A DNA stretch of 64,000 nt from Curvibacter sp. GWA2_64_110 (GCA_001797315.1 MGPC01000032.1:1-64000), one strand, 5' to 3'; counted from the stretch's first letter, positions 22,513 to 34,163 are shown. Program-made: numbers and translations. The notes: generated from the letters alone by a model not told the origin.

Positions 22513-23359
22513 GCTGCCACTGGAGAGCCCGGCACGCCAGTACGCGGTGGTGGCGCGCGCCATCGACTTTCTCCGTGCCAATGCGGTGCGCCAGCCCGCG
22601 CTGGCCGAGGTGGCGGCTGCGGTGCACATGAGCGAGTTCCACTTGCAGCGCGTGTTCGCCGCCTGGGCCGGCATCTCGCCCAAGCGTTTCCTGCAGTACT
22701 TGACCAAGGAGCATGCCCGGCAGGCCTTGCTGGCCTCGCACGACCTGCTCAGCGTGACGGCCGCCAGCGGCCTGTCCAGCGCCAGCCGCCTGCATGACTT
22801 GATGGTGACGTGCGAGGCCATGACACCGGGCGAAATCAAGCGCGGCGGTGCCGGCGTGGCGCTGGGCTTCGGCTGCGCGGCCACGCCGTTTGGCGAGGCA
22901 CTGGTGGGGTGGACGGCGCGCGGCCTGTGTTACCTGGCGTTTCTCGATGGCGACGACGCGCGCCGCATGGCCGAACTCGCCAGCCAGTGGCCGGCGGCGC
23001 AGCGCGAGCGCGACGATGCGCGGGCACAGCAGTGGCTGGACCAAGTCTTTGCGGTCACGCCGCAGCGCGGTACCTTGCATCTGGTGCTGCGCGGCACCAA
23101 CTTCCAGCTCAAGGTGTGGGAGGCGCTGCTGAAGGTCGAACCCTCGCGCGTGGTGTCCTATACCCAACTGGCCCGGATGGCTGGAGCGCCCAAGGCGCAG
23201 CGCGCTGTCGGCAGCGCGCTGGCGGCCAACACCATTGGCTACCTGATCCCCTGCCATCGCGTGATCCGCGAGTCCGGCGACTTCGGTCATTACCGCTGGG
23301 GCAGCGAACGCAAGGCAGCGATGCTGGCCTGGGAGGCCGGGCATGGCGCCCGGCCTTGA
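22505..23359 (+). CDS. ada: AraC-type HTH + O6-methylguanine-DNA methyltransferase (Ada-like)
   Basis: N-terminal HTH followed by IPCHRVIRESG active site; lacks the N-terminal Cys/Zn methylphosphotriester domain. Confidence 0.88.
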   Translation: MAELPLESPARQYAVVARAIDFLRANAVRQPALAEVAAAVHMSEFHLQRVFAAWAGISPKRFLQYLTKEHARQALLASHDLLSVTAASGLSSASRLHDLMVTCEAMTPGEIKRGGAGVALGFGCAATPFGEALVGWTARGLCYLAFLDGDDARRMAELASQWPAAQRERDDARAQQWLDQVFAVTPQRGTLHLVLRGTNFQLKVWEALLKVEPSRVVSYTQLARMAGAPKAQRAVGSALAANTIGYLIPCHRVIRESGDFGHYRWGSERKAAMLAWEAGHGARP

Positions 23360-23377
23360 TGCCACCAACCGACCGCT

Positions 23378-24739
23378 TCAGCGTGCCGACAGCAGTTCCG
23401 GCACGTGCAGCAGGATGAACTCGTTGTCGTCGTTCTTGCCGAGCTGGCGTCCCGAGGAGTAGGGCAGGTTGTTGTCGTTGGCGACCACGATGTGCTCGGC
23501 ATCGACCACGTCCACGTCCTCGATGGTGACGAAGGGGAAGGTGAACTTGCCGTCCTTGCCGCCGACCTTGGCCACGCCCTTCGGATCCTGGATGTCGAGC
23601 AGGTCGATGTAGCCGATCTTGCGCACGAAGCCGTCGGCGTCCGCGTCCTTCAGGCTGATCTTGTAGATGCGCTTGAACCTGGCCGGCACGTTCTGGCAGT
23701 CCGGACGGGCCGGGCCGTTGCAGGCGGTGTGCTCCAGGCCTTCGCCGTTGTCGCGCTCGATGATCAGGCCGGTGTCGGCATCGATCATGTTGAAGTCGCC
23801 GATGTTGTTGCCGTTCAGCTCCAGCGCGTATTTCCAGGAGCGGCCGGTCCATTCCCCCTTGGCCATGTTGAACTCCAGCACGCGCAGGTACTCGCGGCCG
23901 TCCTTGGTCTCCCACTTCTTCTCGGCTTCGTTCCACAACGGGCCTTCGAGCAGCGGGTACAGGAACTGACCGTCCTTCGAGGCGGCCATGCCTTCGTAGC
24001 CGCGTGAGCGGCGCACCGGCGTGGCGAAGGCGCCGGCCGTGGCCGGTGTGGTGACCGAGAAGTGGTCGGGCGAGCGGGCCAGCTTGCCGTCCACCTCGGT
24101 GTTGAACACCGCCAGCACCTTGCCCTGGCGGTCGGTCTTCACGAGGTAGGGGCCGAGCTCGTCGCCGAACCAGACGTGCTCGCCGATGAACTGCATCGAC
24201 TCGATGTCGAGGTCGGCACCGGTCAGGTAGCGCTGCTTGGTGCCTTCGTTGACGATCAGGAAGGGAATCGTCTTGTCCGGATCGTGCAGGAACACGGTTT
24301 GCAAGCGCTTCACGCTGCCGCTTTTCCAGTCGGGCTTGACGTGGTGGAACATCAGCATGGCGTCGGCCGAATTGGCCTTGCTGCCGAAGCCGTTGTCGGT
24401 CAGCACCCAGTAGCTGCCGTCCTTCATCGCCTTGATGCCGGAAAAACCCTGCACCGGCTGGCCCTGGAACGGCAGGTTGATGCCGGTGGGCTTCGGTGCC
24501 CCCTTGGCCGAGAGGTAGGAACTGCCGGCGATGGCGCCGAGCTTGTCTTCGCGGTGGCCATCCGCCGTGGTGTACTTGCCCGAAGTCTGCAGGCTGGCTG
24601 GGGCGTCCTTCGGTGCGGTGATGAAGGTGCGTGCCGGCAGCGCGGCATGGCCGATCAGCGTGGCGGGGAAGGCCTGCTGGGCCTGCACGGGTGCGATGGC
24701 CAGCAGGGCGAGGATCGGTAGCAGAGGTGATTGGCGCAT
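23378..24739 (-). CDS. Esterase-like activity of phytase family protein (secreted)
   Basis: Signal peptide MRQSPLLPILALLAIAPVQAQQ; GFSGIKAMKDGSYWVLTDNGFGSKANSADAMLMFH; possible upstream start at 24763. Confidence 0.8.
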   Translation of the reverse strand: MRQSPLLPILALLAIAPVQAQQAFPATLIGHAALPARTFITAPKDAPASLQTSGKYTTADGHREDKLGAIAGSSYLSAKGAPKPTGINLPFQGQPVQGFSGIKAMKDGSYWVLTDNGFGSKANSADAMLMFHHVKPDWKSGSVKRLQTVFLHDPDKTIPFLIVNEGTKQRYLTGADLDIESMQFIGEHVWFGDELGPYLVKTDRQGKVLAVFNTEVDGKLARSPDHFSVTTPATAGAFATPVRRSRGYEGMAASKDGQFLYPLLEGPLWNEAEKKWETKDGREYLRVLEFNMAKGEWTGRSWKYALELNGNNIGDFNMIDADTGLIIERDNGEGLEHTACNGPARPDCQNVPARFKRIYKISLKDADADGFVRKIGYIDLLDIQDPKGVAKVGGKDGKFTFPFVTIEDVDVVDAEHIVVANDNNLPYSSGRQLGKNDDNEFILLHVPELLSAR

Positions 24740-24845
24740 GGTGCTCTTGGGTTGGTTGAACAAGCACCACCGATGCTAGGAATCGAACATGACAGAAGCG
24801 TGAAGGCGATTTCACGCCAGCAGCGCTTGCTGGCGACAAAGGGCG

Positions 24846-25928
24846 TTACTCGACCAGCGCAACCGATTTCACCTGGGCCCAGACGGCCCGACCGGGCACC
24901 AGGTCCAGGGTATTGACGGCGCGTGCCGTGATGCGCGACAGCAGCATGGCGCCGCCGCAGGCCACGCGCACCAGGGCCTGGGACGGATGGGCGTCTGCGG
25001 CAATGGCGTCGACCGTGGCGGGCAGCAGGTTCTGGATGCTGGTGTGCTGTGGCGCTTCGGTCGCCAGGCTGATGTCGCGCGCCAGCACGCGCAGGCGCAC
25101 GCGCTGCCCGACGGCCAGGCCGCTGTCGCGCAGCCACAGGCTGCCGCCGCCGAAATCCACCCGCATCAGATGCCAGCGCGCGTCATGCTCCGCCACCGTG
25201 CCATGCAGCAGAGCACCGGCATCGTCACCCAGCACCACCGGCGTGTCGATGCGGGCCAGCACGTCGGCCACCGGACCGGCCGCCTTGACACGGCCGTGAT
25301 CGAGCGCGACCAGCGAATCCGCCAGCCGTGCCACTTCATCGGCCGCATGAGTGACGTAAAGCATGGGAATCTGCAGTTCAGCATGCAGGCGCTCCAGCCA
25401 GGGCAGGATGTCCTGGCGGCGCGCCTGGTCGAGCGCAGCCAGAGGTTCGTCGAGCAGCAGCAGCCGCGGCTGCGTGGCCAGTGCGCGCGCAATGGCCACC
25501 CGCTGGCGTTCGCCACCGGAGAGCTGCTGCACCTGGCGTTGCATCAGATGGCCGATGCCCAGCAGCTCGATCACGGTCTCCAGCGCAATGGCCGGTTGGC
25601 CGGCCATGCTGCGCCGCAGTCCGTAGGCCAGGTTGCCACGCACGTCCAGATGCTCGAACAGGCTCGCTTCCTGGAACACATAACCCAGTGGCCGCTGCCA
25701 CGGCGGCAGAAAGACGCTGCTGGCGTCGTCCTGCCAGACCTCATCGTCGATGCGGACCAGGGCGTTGTGCGCGCGTTCCAGGCCGGCCACGCAGCGCAGC
25801 ACGCTGGTCTTGCCGGAGCCGGACGGACCGTGCAGGGCGGTGATGCCGCGCGCCGGCAGTGTCAGATCGACCTCCAGCTGGAAGTCGGGCCGCGCCAGCG
25901 AGAGGCGGATCAGGTTGTCGCTGTTCAT
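24846..25928 (-). CDS. modC: Molybdate ABC transporter ATP-binding protein
   Basis: [46 protein letters not shown]-terminal TOBE-like region. Confidence 0.93.
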   Translation of the reverse strand: MNSDNLIRLSLARPDFQLEVDLTLPARGITALHGPSGSGKTSVLRCVAGLERAHNALVRIDDEVWQDDASSVFLPPWQRPLGYVFQEASLFEHLDVRGNLAYGLRRSMAGQPAIALETVIELLGIGHLMQRQVQQLSGGERQRVAIARALATQPRLLLLDEPLAALDQARRQDILPWLERLHAELQIPMLYVTHAADEVARLADSLVALDHGRVKAAGPVADVLARIDTPVVLGDDAGALLHGTVAEHDARWHLMRVDFGGGSLWLRDSGLAVGQRVRLRVLARDISLATEAPQHTSIQNLLPATVDAIAADAHPSQALVRVACGGAMLLSRITARAVNTLDLVPGRAVWAQVKSVALVE

Positions 25929-26608
25929 GGCAACACCCTGGCATGGCGGCGGTTGAGCAGCGACAGGCCCAGCAGCACCACGAAGGAGAACAGCACCATG
26001 CTGCCGGCCAGCCAGTGCGCCTGCGTGTACTCCAGGGCTTCGACGTGGCCGTAGATCTGCGTCGACACCACGCGTGTCTTGTCGGGGATGTTGCCGCCGA
26101 TCATCAGCACCACGCCGAATTCGCCCACCGTGTGCGCGAAGGTCAGGATGCCGGCGGTGACAAAACCGCGCCGTGACAGCGGCAGCACCACGGTGAAGAA
26201 GGCATCCAGCGGTCTGGCACGCAAGGTGGCCGCCACTTCCAGCGGCCGCGGGCCGATGGCCTCGAAGGCGTTCTGCAGCGGCTGCACCGCAAACGGCAGC
26301 GAATAGATCAGCGAGGCCAGCAGCAGGCCGCCGAAGGTGAAAGGCAACGTGCCCAGCCCGAGAAACTGGGTCAGCTGGCCGATCCAGCCGTGGGGACCGA
26401 GCGCTACCAGCAGGTAGAAGCCGAGTACCGTGGGTGGCAGCACCAGCGGCAGCGTCACCACCGCACCCAGCGGGGCACGCCAGCGCGACGTCGTGCGCGC
26501 CAGCCACCAGGCCAGCGGCGTGGCCAGCAGCAGGAGCAGCAGCGTGGTGAGGCCGGCCAGCTTCAGCGTGAGCCAGATGGCGCTCAGGTCATCAGCACTG
26601 AAAGGCAT
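25925..26608 (-). CDS. modB: Molybdate ABC transporter permease
   Basis: [57 protein letters not shown]. Confidence 0.95.
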   Translation of the reverse strand: MPFSADDLSAIWLTLKLAGLTTLLLLLLATPLAWWLARTTSRWRAPLGAVVTLPLVLPPTVLGFYLLVALGPHGWIGQLTQFLGLGTLPFTFGGLLLASLIYSLPFAVQPLQNAFEAIGPRPLEVAATLRARPLDAFFTVVLPLSRRGFVTAGILTFAHTVGEFGVVLMIGGNIPDKTRVVSTQIYGHVEALEYTQAHWLAGSMVLFSFVVLLGLSLLNRRHARVLP

Positions 26609-26616
26609 GGTCGGGA

Positions 26617-27416
<800 letters not shown>

Positions 27417-27456
27417 GTATAACCACGACCGCCCGCAGCGGCGGCACAATGCGCGC

Positions 27457-28224
27457 ATGACCTCTCCCCAACTCAAGCTGGCCGGGGCCTTGGGCCATGA
27501 GCTGGCCGACAAGCGCATCGACATCCTGCGCCGCATCGGCGAAGCCGGCTCGATCTCCGAGGCCGCGCGTGCTGCCGGTGTCAGCTACAAGGCGGCCTGG
27601 CAGGCCATCGACACCCTGAGCAACCTGGCCGGTGCGACCCTGGTGGAGCGCGCCGTCGGCGGCTCCGGCGGCGGCGGGGCGCATCTCACGCCGGCCGGGC
27701 GACAACTGCTGCAGGCGGCCGATCTGATGCGCGAGGCGCGGGCACAGGTGCTGGCGAAGATGTCCCGCGGCGGCGCGGACCAGTTGGACGCGCCGGGTCT
27801 GGCTGCCTTGGGCTTGCGCACCAGCATGCGCAACCAGCTGCCCTGTCGCGTCAAGGCGCTCAAACCGCAGGGGCAGGCGATCCGGGTGGAGCTGGTCTTG
27901 CCGGACGGCGGCTCACTGTTCTCGCGCATCACGCGCGAAAGCGCCCAGCTGCTGGGCTTGCAAGCCGGGCTGCCGGTGCTGGCCCTGTGCAAGGCCACCG
28001 CCGTCACGGTGGCGGCGGTCAGCAAAGCCGCTGCCGGCCGCAACCTGCTGCACGGCCACGCCACACGCGTGTCGCGCGCGGCGGCGGGCGGCGAGGTGGC
28101 GTTGACCCTGCCGGGCGGGCTGAGCCTGGTCGGTTTTGCCGGCCCGGGTTGTGGTTTGAAGGTGGGCAGTGCAGCCGTGGCGTGCGTCGACGAGTCTGCG
28201 GTGGTGATTGCGCTGGCCGGCTGA
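27457..28224 (+). CDS. modE: ModE-type molybdate-responsive regulator with TOBE domains
   Basis: EAGSISEAARAAGVSYKAAWQAIDTLSNLAG HTH followed by two Mop/TOBE-like repeats; divergent from modABC. Confidence 0.92.
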   Translation: MTSPQLKLAGALGHELADKRIDILRRIGEAGSISEAARAAGVSYKAAWQAIDTLSNLAGATLVERAVGGSGGGGAHLTPAGRQLLQAADLMREARAQVLAKMSRGGADQLDAPGLAALGLRTSMRNQLPCRVKALKPQGQAIRVELVLPDGGSLFSRITRESAQLLGLQAGLPVLALCKATAVTVAAVSKAAAGRNLLHGHATRVSRAAAGGEVALTLPGGLSLVGFAGPGCGLKVGSAAVACVDESAVVIALAG

Positions 28225-28234
28225 GGCCGGCGGC

Positions 28235-29341
28235 TCACATGCGCAGCGCTCCGGCGTAGCCGGTCATTTCCAGGTAGCCGCGCCCGACGTGCCGGCCTTG
28301 ACTGTCAAAGAGATCACTCAGGCCTTCCCAGTAGATGGCGCCGGTGGAAGCGCGGCTGTCGAGCTCCTGGTTGTCGACCAGCGCTTTCACGTGGAAGAGG
28401 CCGGCCGGAGTCTGCAGCGTCCACTCGACCGGGTAGTTGGCCTGGCTGGCCGGGCTGCGCCAGCGGCGTTGCGGCGTGAAGCTCACCTCGCCGCGCTGGA
28501 AAATGCGCACGTGTGCCTGCCCCGTCTGGGGCGCGGCGCGGAACGAACCGCCGTCCCACAGCGCCTGCCCCGACTTGTCGCGCAGGCGAAAGGCGGTGAG
28601 CGCGCTGCCGTCGAACAGGTTGATGCCGATCCAGTCCCAGCCCACCGCATCCGGGTGCAGCAGCGCTTCGCTCCACTCATGGTCGAGCCAGGCCGAGCCG
28701 GTCGCGTCGAGGGCGTGGCGCTGGCCCTGCAGCGTGATGCTGCCGCGCACCGCCAGCTGCGGCTGGCTGTAGTAGTAGCTGGCCTGCGTGGGCTCAGGCC
28801 CCTTGCGTGACCAGCCCTGTTCGCCCTGCAGCAGCACGGGCTGGCGGGCTGTGAACTGCAGTGCCAGCTGGAAGTCGCCGGCCTGGACTTGCGCGCTGTA
28901 AACGTCGCCCGCAGGGCTGTTCTGGCGCTGCAGCGTCCAGTCGCGCAGGACGATGTCGGTGTCGCGTTCGCTGGAGTGGGCCTGGTCCAGATCCGCATCA
29001 CCCGAGGCGCGCGCAATGCGCTGGTCGTGCCACAGCTTCCGGTTCTTGACGTCGGTGACGGCCGCATGGGCGAAGATCAGCTGTTTGGCGGCCAGGCGCG
29101 AAGCCATGCCCTGCGTGGCGTCCACCCTGGAGCGGAAGAAGGTGAGCTGGAAACCGAACAGGCGACTGCCCGCGCTGGCGTGGCCGGTGATGTACCACCA
29201 CTCGGTGCGCACGTCCGGATGCGCACCGAAGTCACGCGGGAAGCTCAGGCTGCGTGGTGGCAGAGGCCATGCACCCGTTGCATGCCATAACCCGGTCAGC
29301 AGCAGGCTGCGGCGCAGGAGTTTCGGGTGGTTCAGGGTCAT
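28235..29341 (-). CDS. AttH/carotenoid 1,2-hydratase-like lipocalin-family protein
   Basis: FPRDFGAHPDVRTEWWYITGHA; TGSAWLDHEWSEALLHPDAVGWDWIGINL. Confidence 0.88.
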   Translation of the reverse strand: MTLNHPKLLRRSLLLTGLWHATGAWPLPPRSLSFPRDFGAHPDVRTEWWYITGHASAGSRLFGFQLTFFRSRVDATQGMASRLAAKQLIFAHAAVTDVKNRKLWHDQRIARASGDADLDQAHSSERDTDIVLRDWTLQRQNSPAGDVYSAQVQAGDFQLALQFTARQPVLLQGEQGWSRKGPEPTQASYYYSQPQLAVRGSITLQGQRHALDATGSAWLDHEWSEALLHPDAVGWDWIGINLFDGSALTAFRLRDKSGQALWDGGSFRAAPQTGQAHVRIFQRGEVSFTPQRRWRSPASQANYPVEWTLQTPAGLFHVKALVDNQELDSRASTGAIYWEGLSDLFDSQGRHVGRGYLEMTGYAGALRM

Positions 29342-29419
29342 GGTGATGCACAAGCGCTGGACGGTTGATTCTGCCGTAGCGAGATCAGTGCCCGCCACGC
29401 GAGCCAGGCGAGGACCTTT

Positions 29420-29899
29420 TTATTGGCGCACGGTGGGCAGGCCGGGGGTCAGGCGGGCCTTGCGCGGTGTCGGCCAAGCCGCGGCGGCCGGGCGTGTTGC
29501 CACCAGGTCGGCCAGCGTCACGCCGTCCAGCACCGTGAAGTAACTCTCCATTGCCTGACTCAGCACGCCCTTGAGGCGGCAATGCTGGCTCAGGCGGCAC
29601 TGGTTGAGCGTGGGGTCAAAGCATTCGACCAGCGTGAAGTCGGTCTCGGTGGCACGCACCACGGCGCCCAGGTTGATTTCGGCCGCCGGTTTCGACAGGC
29701 GCATGCCGCCGCCGCGCCCGCGCGTGGTGTCCAGCAGCCCCTGGGCCGCCAGCTCCTGCACGATCTTGGTCAGGTGGCTGCGCGAGATGCCGTAGCCCTC
29801 GGCGATCTCGCTGATGGTGACCGGCTGCTCACGCGTCTGGCTGGCTGCGCAGTACATCAGAACGCGCAGGGTGTAGTCAGTCCATTGGGTCAGGTGCAT
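29420..29899 (-). CDS. nsrR: Rrf2 family transcriptional regulator, NsrR-like
   Basis: MHLTQWTDYTLRVLMYCA, Fe-S cysteines CFDPTLNQCRLSQHC, divergent from ytfE/ric. Confidence 0.85.
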   Translation of the reverse strand: MHLTQWTDYTLRVLMYCAASQTREQPVTISEIAEGYGISRSHLTKIVQELAAQGLLDTTRGRGGGMRLSKPAAEINLGAVVRATETDFTLVECFDPTLNQCRLSQHCRLKGVLSQAMESYFTVLDGVTLADLVATRPAAAAWPTPRKARLTPGLPTVRQ

Positions 29900-29921
29900 G
29901 GAATTTGCCGCAGATCAATAA

Positions 29922-29944
29922 AAGATTCATTTTGCATGAATTTT
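29922..29944. promoter_or_regulatory. NsrR-like operator 1: AAGATTCATTTTGCATGAATTTT
   Basis: Imperfect 11-1-11 inverted repeat resembling the NsrR consensus AAGATGYATTT-N-AAATRCATCTT. Confidence 0.65.
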
Positions 29945-29957
29945 AGTGGCTAGAATA

Positions 29958-29980
29958 AACATGCATTTCAAATGAATCTT
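29958..29980. promoter_or_regulatory. NsrR-like operator 2: AACATGCATTTCAAATGAATCTT
   Basis: 9/11 inverted-repeat match, close to the NsrR consensus; ends 15 nt before ytfE ATG. Confidence 0.75.
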
Positions 29981-29995
29981 TAAAGGAGCGTCTTC

Positions 29996-30724
29996 ATGAA
30001 TGCACGCCTGGAAACCATCGAACCCGCGGCCCCGGCCTTGAGCGCCGAACAGGCCCTGGGCCAGATTGCCGTTCAATTGCCGGGGGCCACCGCCGTCTTT
30101 CGCCGCCTCAAGCTCGACTTCTGCTGCGGCGGCCAGGTCAGCCTGCGGCAGGCCGCCGCCGACAAGGGGCTGGACGCGAATGCCATCCTGGCCGAACTGT
30201 CGGCCCTGCAACGTCCCAGCGGCCTGCCGGCTGAGACCGACCCGGGCGCCTTGATCGAGCACATTCTGGCGCGCTACCACGAGGTGCATCGCGCACAGCT
30301 GCCCGAGCTGGTCCGCATGGCGCGCCGCGTCGAAGCCGTGCACCGCGAGCATCCGCAGGTGCCGGCCGGTCTGGCCGACCTGCTGGAGGGCATGCACGAA
30401 GAGCTGCTGTCGCACATGCAGAAAGAGGAGACCATCCTGTTTCCCATGTTGAAAGCAGGTGGCAATCCCTTTGTCGGCCAGCCCATCACCGTCATGCGGG
30501 CCGAACACGTCGAGCACGGCGCCACGCTGGAAAAACTGGCCGCCCTGACGAACGAGGCCCAGCCGCCAGCGGACGCCTGCAACACCTGGCGGGCGCTTTA
30601 TGCCGGCATTGCCCAGTTGAATGACGATCTGATCAACCACATTCATCTGGAAAACAATGTGCTGTTCCCGCAGTTCGAGGCCCGTGCGCAGGGTTGCGGC
30701 TCGTCCGGCTGCGGTTGCGGCTGA
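29996..30724 (+). CDS. ytfE: Iron-sulfur cluster repair di-iron protein (RIC/YtfE/ScdA)
   Basis: ScdA-like N-terminal KLDFCCGGQVSL; hemerythrin-like H/E pattern HMQKEETILFPML, HIHLENNVLFPQF. Confidence 0.92.
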   Translation: MNARLETIEPAAPALSAEQALGQIAVQLPGATAVFRRLKLDFCCGGQVSLRQAAADKGLDANAILAELSALQRPSGLPAETDPGALIEHILARYHEVHRAQLPELVRMARRVEAVHREHPQVPAGLADLLEGMHEELLSHMQKEETILFPMLKAGGNPFVGQPITVMRAEHVEHGATLEKLAALTNEAQPPADACNTWRALYAGIAQLNDDLINHIHLENNVLFPQFEARAQGCGSSGCGCG

Positions 30725-30733
30725 AGCGGCTTT

Positions 30734-32035
30734 TCAGCGCAGGCGCGGTTCGGCCTGCAGTTGCTCGGGCGTGGTGAAGTAGGCGGCACTGGCGCCCATG
30801 CGTGCCTGGGCCCGTGCCAGTTCCTGCCGGGCCACGGTGCGCAGGTGCACCTCGTCGGGCCCGTCCATCAGGTGCAGGGCACGGCCCCAGCTCCAGAAAT
30901 AGGCCAGCGGCGTGTCGGGTGACAGGCCCATGGCACCGAAGGCCTGCATGGCGCGGTCGACCACGCGTGTCTGCAGCCGGGCGGCCACCACTTTGATGGC
31001 CGCCACCTGGGCGCGCAGCTGCCCCGCCTCGGCCGTGCCCTGGTCCAGCAGCCAGGCGGTCTGCAGCACCAGCAATCGGGCCTGGTCGATCTCGATGCGT
31101 GATTCGGCAATCCAGTCTTGCACATTGGCAAAGTCCGACAGGTACTTGCCAAAGGCCTGACGCTCCAAGGTGCGTTCGCTGGCCAACTCCAGCGCAAGCT
31201 CGCACTGGCCGATGGTGCGCATGCAGTGGTGCACGCGTCCCGGTCCCAGGCGGGCCTGGGCCATGGCAAAACCCTCGCCCCAGACGCCCAGCAGCGCGGC
31301 GGCCGGCACCCGCACATGGCGCAGCAGGATTTCGCAATGGCCCTCGGGTGCCGTGTGGTGCATGACGGGGATGTTGCGCACGACCTGCACGCCCGGTGTG
31401 TCCATGGGCACCAGCACCAGGCTGTGCTGGTGGTGCTGCGGTTTGCCATGGTCATTCGTCTCGGCGGGCGACTCGGCGTTGCGGCACATCACGATCAGCA
31501 GCTTGCAGTGCGGGTGCGCCGCGCCGGTGATGAACCACTTGCGGCCGTTGAGCACCAACTCGTCGCCGTCGCGGCGCACCGTGGTCTGCAGGTTGGTCGG
31601 GTCGGACGACGCCACGTCGGGTTCCGACATGGCAAAGGCGGAGCGGATGCGCCCCTCCAGCAAGGGCATCAGCCACTGCGTGCGCTGCGCCGGCGTGGCA
31701 AAGCGGTGCAGCAACTCCATGTTGCCGGTGTCGGGGGCGCTGCAGTTGAACACTTCTGCGGCCCAGGGCAGGCGGCCCATGGCTTCCGCCAGCGGTGCGT
31801 AGTCGAGGTGGCTCAGGGCCGTGCCGGGTTCATCTTTGGCCAGGCTCGGCAGGAACAGGTTCCACAAGCCCTCTTCACGCGCCAGGGTCTTGAGGTCTTC
31901 CAGGAACGGTGGCGGATAGACCTTGTCCTGCACCGAGCGATGCCAGGCCGGGTTGTGGGGCAGCAGGTAGCGCTGCATGAACGCTTCGAGAGCGTGCAGC
32001 AGGGCTTGCGCGCGGGGCGTGTGTTCGAAGTTCAT
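30734..32035 (-). CDS. Acyl-CoA dehydrogenase family protein
   Basis: FAMSEPDVASSDPTNLQTTVRRDGDELVLNGRKWFITGA; QAFGAMGLSPDTPLA. Confidence 0.92.
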   Translation of the reverse strand: MNFEHTPRAQALLHALEAFMQRYLLPHNPAWHRSVQDKVYPPPFLEDLKTLAREEGLWNLFLPSLAKDEPGTALSHLDYAPLAEAMGRLPWAAEVFNCSAPDTGNMELLHRFATPAQRTQWLMPLLEGRIRSAFAMSEPDVASSDPTNLQTTVRRDGDELVLNGRKWFITGAAHPHCKLLIVMCRNAESPAETNDHGKPQHHQHSLVLVPMDTPGVQVVRNIPVMHHTAPEGHCEILLRHVRVPAAALLGVWGEGFAMAQARLGPGRVHHCMRTIGQCELALELASERTLERQAFGKYLSDFANVQDWIAESRIEIDQARLLVLQTAWLLDQGTAEAGQLRAQVAAIKVVAARLQTRVVDRAMQAFGAMGLSPDTPLAYFWSWGRALHLMDGPDEVHLRTVARQELARAQARMGASAAYFTTPEQLQAEPRLR

Positions 32036-32104
32036 GCCCCATTCTGCGGCGCGCTCAACGCTTTGTCAGCACCCAGGCGACACCGGGTTCATGCCGTGCG
32101 CGAG

Positions 32105-33589
32105 TCACAGGCCGAGCGACTGGCAGAGCGCGTCGACACGCGCCGTCACCGCCGGCTCCATGGCGATCGGGCGGCCCCACTCGCGCTGCGTTTCGCCGGG
32201 CCATTTGTGGGTGGCGTCCAGCCCCATCTTGCTGCCCAGGCCGCTGACGGGCGAGGCGAAATCCAGGTAGTCGATGGGGGTGTTTTCGATCAGCATGGTG
32301 TCGCGCGCCGGGTCCATGCGCGTCGTCAGCGCCCACACCACCTCGCGCCAGTCGCGCGGGTTCACGTCCTCGTCCACCACAACGATGAACTTGGTGTACA
32401 TGAACTGGCGCAGGTGGCTCCACACGCCCATCATGATGCGCCGCGCATGGCCGGGATAGGCCTTGCGGATCTGCACCACCGCCATGCGGTAGCTGCAGCC
32501 CTCGGGCGGCAGGTAGAAGTCGGTGATCTCGGGGAACTGGCGCTGCAGCAGCGGGATGAACAGCTCGTTCATCGCCATGCCGAGCACGGCCGGTTCATCG
32601 GGCGGTTTACCGGTGTAGGTGGAGTGGTAGATCGGGTCGCGCCGCAGCGTGATGCGATCGACTGTGAACACTGGAAACTCGGCCTGTTCGTTGTAATAGC
32701 CGGTGTGGTCGCCATACGGCCCTTCCAGTGCGTGCTGCCAGCCGCTGGGGTGGCTGGCATCGGGGTAGATGTGGCCTTCGAGCACGATCTCGGCCGTGGC
32801 CGGTACGCGCAGCCCGCTGCCGAGCGCGCGCACCACGTCGGTCCGCGCGCCGCGCAGCAGGCCGGCGAACTGGTATTCCGACAGGCTGTCGGGCACCGGC
32901 GCCACGGCGCCCAGCAGCGTGGCGGGGTCGGCCCCCAGCGCCACCGCCACCGGGTAGGGCTGGCCCGGATGCAGGGCGCCATGGTCGCGGAAATCGAGCG
33001 CGCCGCCGCGGTGCGCCAGCCAGCGCATGATGAGCTGGTTGTGCGAGAGCACCTGCTGGCGGTAGATGCCCAGGTTCTGCCGCGGCTTGTGCGGCCCTTG
33101 CGTGATAACCAGGCCCCAGGTGATGAGGGGGGCGATGTCGTCGGGCCAGCAGTGCTGCACCGGCAGGCGCGCCAGGTCGACGTCGGCGCCTTCCCACACC
33201 AACTCCTGGCACGGTGCCGAGCGCAGCTCCTTCGGTGCCATGTGCCACAGCGTCTTGAGCAGGCCGCCCAGGCCCAGCATGTCCTTGAAACCCTTGGGCG
33301 CCTCGGGCTCCTTGAGTGTTGCCAGCACTTCGCCAAAGTCACGCAGCGCACGCAGGTCGGCCACGCCCATGGCGCGCGCCACGCGTGCCGGCGTGCCGAA
33401 CAGATTGCCCAGCACCGGCATGCTGTGCCCGGTGGGCCGCTCGAACAGCAGCGCCGGGCCACCGGCACGCAGCACGCGGTCGCACAGTGCGGTCATTTCC
33501 AGATGGGGGGACACGGGGGCTGTGATCCGCCGCAGCTCGCCCGCCTGCTCCAGCTGGGCCATGAAGTCGCGCAGGTCAGCGTAGGGCAT
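32105..33589 (-). CDS. ubiD: UbiD family decarboxylase (4-hydroxy-3-polyprenylbenzoate decarboxylase)
   Basis: [53 protein letters not shown]. Confidence 0.95.
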   Translation of the reverse strand: MPYADLRDFMAQLEQAGELRRITAPVSPHLEMTALCDRVLRAGGPALLFERPTGHSMPVLGNLFGTPARVARAMGVADLRALRDFGEVLATLKEPEAPKGFKDMLGLGGLLKTLWHMAPKELRSAPCQELVWEGADVDLARLPVQHCWPDDIAPLITWGLVITQGPHKPRQNLGIYRQQVLSHNQLIMRWLAHRGGALDFRDHGALHPGQPYPVAVALGADPATLLGAVAPVPDSLSEYQFAGLLRGARTDVVRALGSGLRVPATAEIVLEGHIYPDASHPSGWQHALEGPYGDHTGYYNEQAEFPVFTVDRITLRRDPIYHSTYTGKPPDEPAVLGMAMNELFIPLLQRQFPEITDFYLPPEGCSYRMAVVQIRKAYPGHARRIMMGVWSHLRQFMYTKFIVVVDEDVNPRDWREVVWALTTRMDPARDTMLIENTPIDYLDFASPVSGLGSKMGLDATHKWPGETQREWGRPIAMEPAVTARVDALCQSLGL

Positions 33590-34163
33590 GGCTCAGGCCC
33601 TCCCAGCGGGTGGCCAGCGCATGAGGAATGTCCAGCAGGTCGAGCGCGCGCGCCACGCTGTGGTCCACGATGTCGTCCACCGACTGTGGCCGCAGGTAGA
33701 ACGCCGGCAGCGGCGGGCAGACGATGGCGCCGGCTTCCGTCACGCTCACCATGTTGCGCAGGTGGACCAGGCTCAGCGGCGATTCGCGCACCATCAGCAG
33801 CAGACGCCGGCGTTCCTTCAGCATGACGTCGGCCGCGCGCGTGATGAGGTTGTCGGCCAGGCCATGCGCCACCGCGGCCAGTGTGCGCATGGAGCAAGGT
33901 GCCACCACCATGCCGCTGCATTGGAAGGAACCACTCGCCAAGCTGGCCCCCACATCGCGTATGTCATGCAACTGGTCGGCCAGGGCCTCGACGGCGGCGC
34001 GCTCCATGGCCAGCTCGTGCTGCAGGTTGTGCCAGCCGGCGTCGGACACCACCAGATGGGTCTCGATGCCGGCCGTCTCGCGCAGCCGCTGCAGCAGGCG
34101 CACGCCGTACACCGCGCCGCTGGCGCCGGAGATGGCGACGACAAGGCGTCTTGGTGTGGGCAT
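33576..34163 (-). CDS. ubiX: Flavin prenyltransferase UbiX
   Basis: [59 protein letters not shown]. Confidence 0.95.
   Translation of the reverse strand: MPTPRRLVVAISGASGAVYGVRLLQRLRETAGIETHLVVSDAGWHNLQHELAMERAAVEALADQLHDIRDVGASLASGSFQCSGMVVAPCSMRTLAAVAHGLADNLITRAADVMLKERRRLLLMVRESPLSLVHLRNMVSVTEAGAIVCPPLPAFYLRPQSVDDIVDHSVARALDLLDIPHALATRWEGLSHALR

Noticed and set aside
23335-23355. GGCCGGGC-ATGGC-GCCCGGCC hairpin at the ada 3' end
   Set aside because: Inside coding sequence and lacking a U tract; GC-rich hairpins are common here, so not called a terminator.
29905-29918. FNR-like TTGCC-GCAG-ATCAA in the nsrR-ytfE region
   Set aside because: Only one good half-site and it sits against the nsrR start codon; the NsrR operators explain the region better.
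31118-33826. 902-aa plus-strand ORF opposite acyl-CoA dehydrogenase, ubiD and ubiX
   Set aside because: Composition is typical of reverse-frame translation of GC-rich genes; the opposite strand carries well-supported genes.
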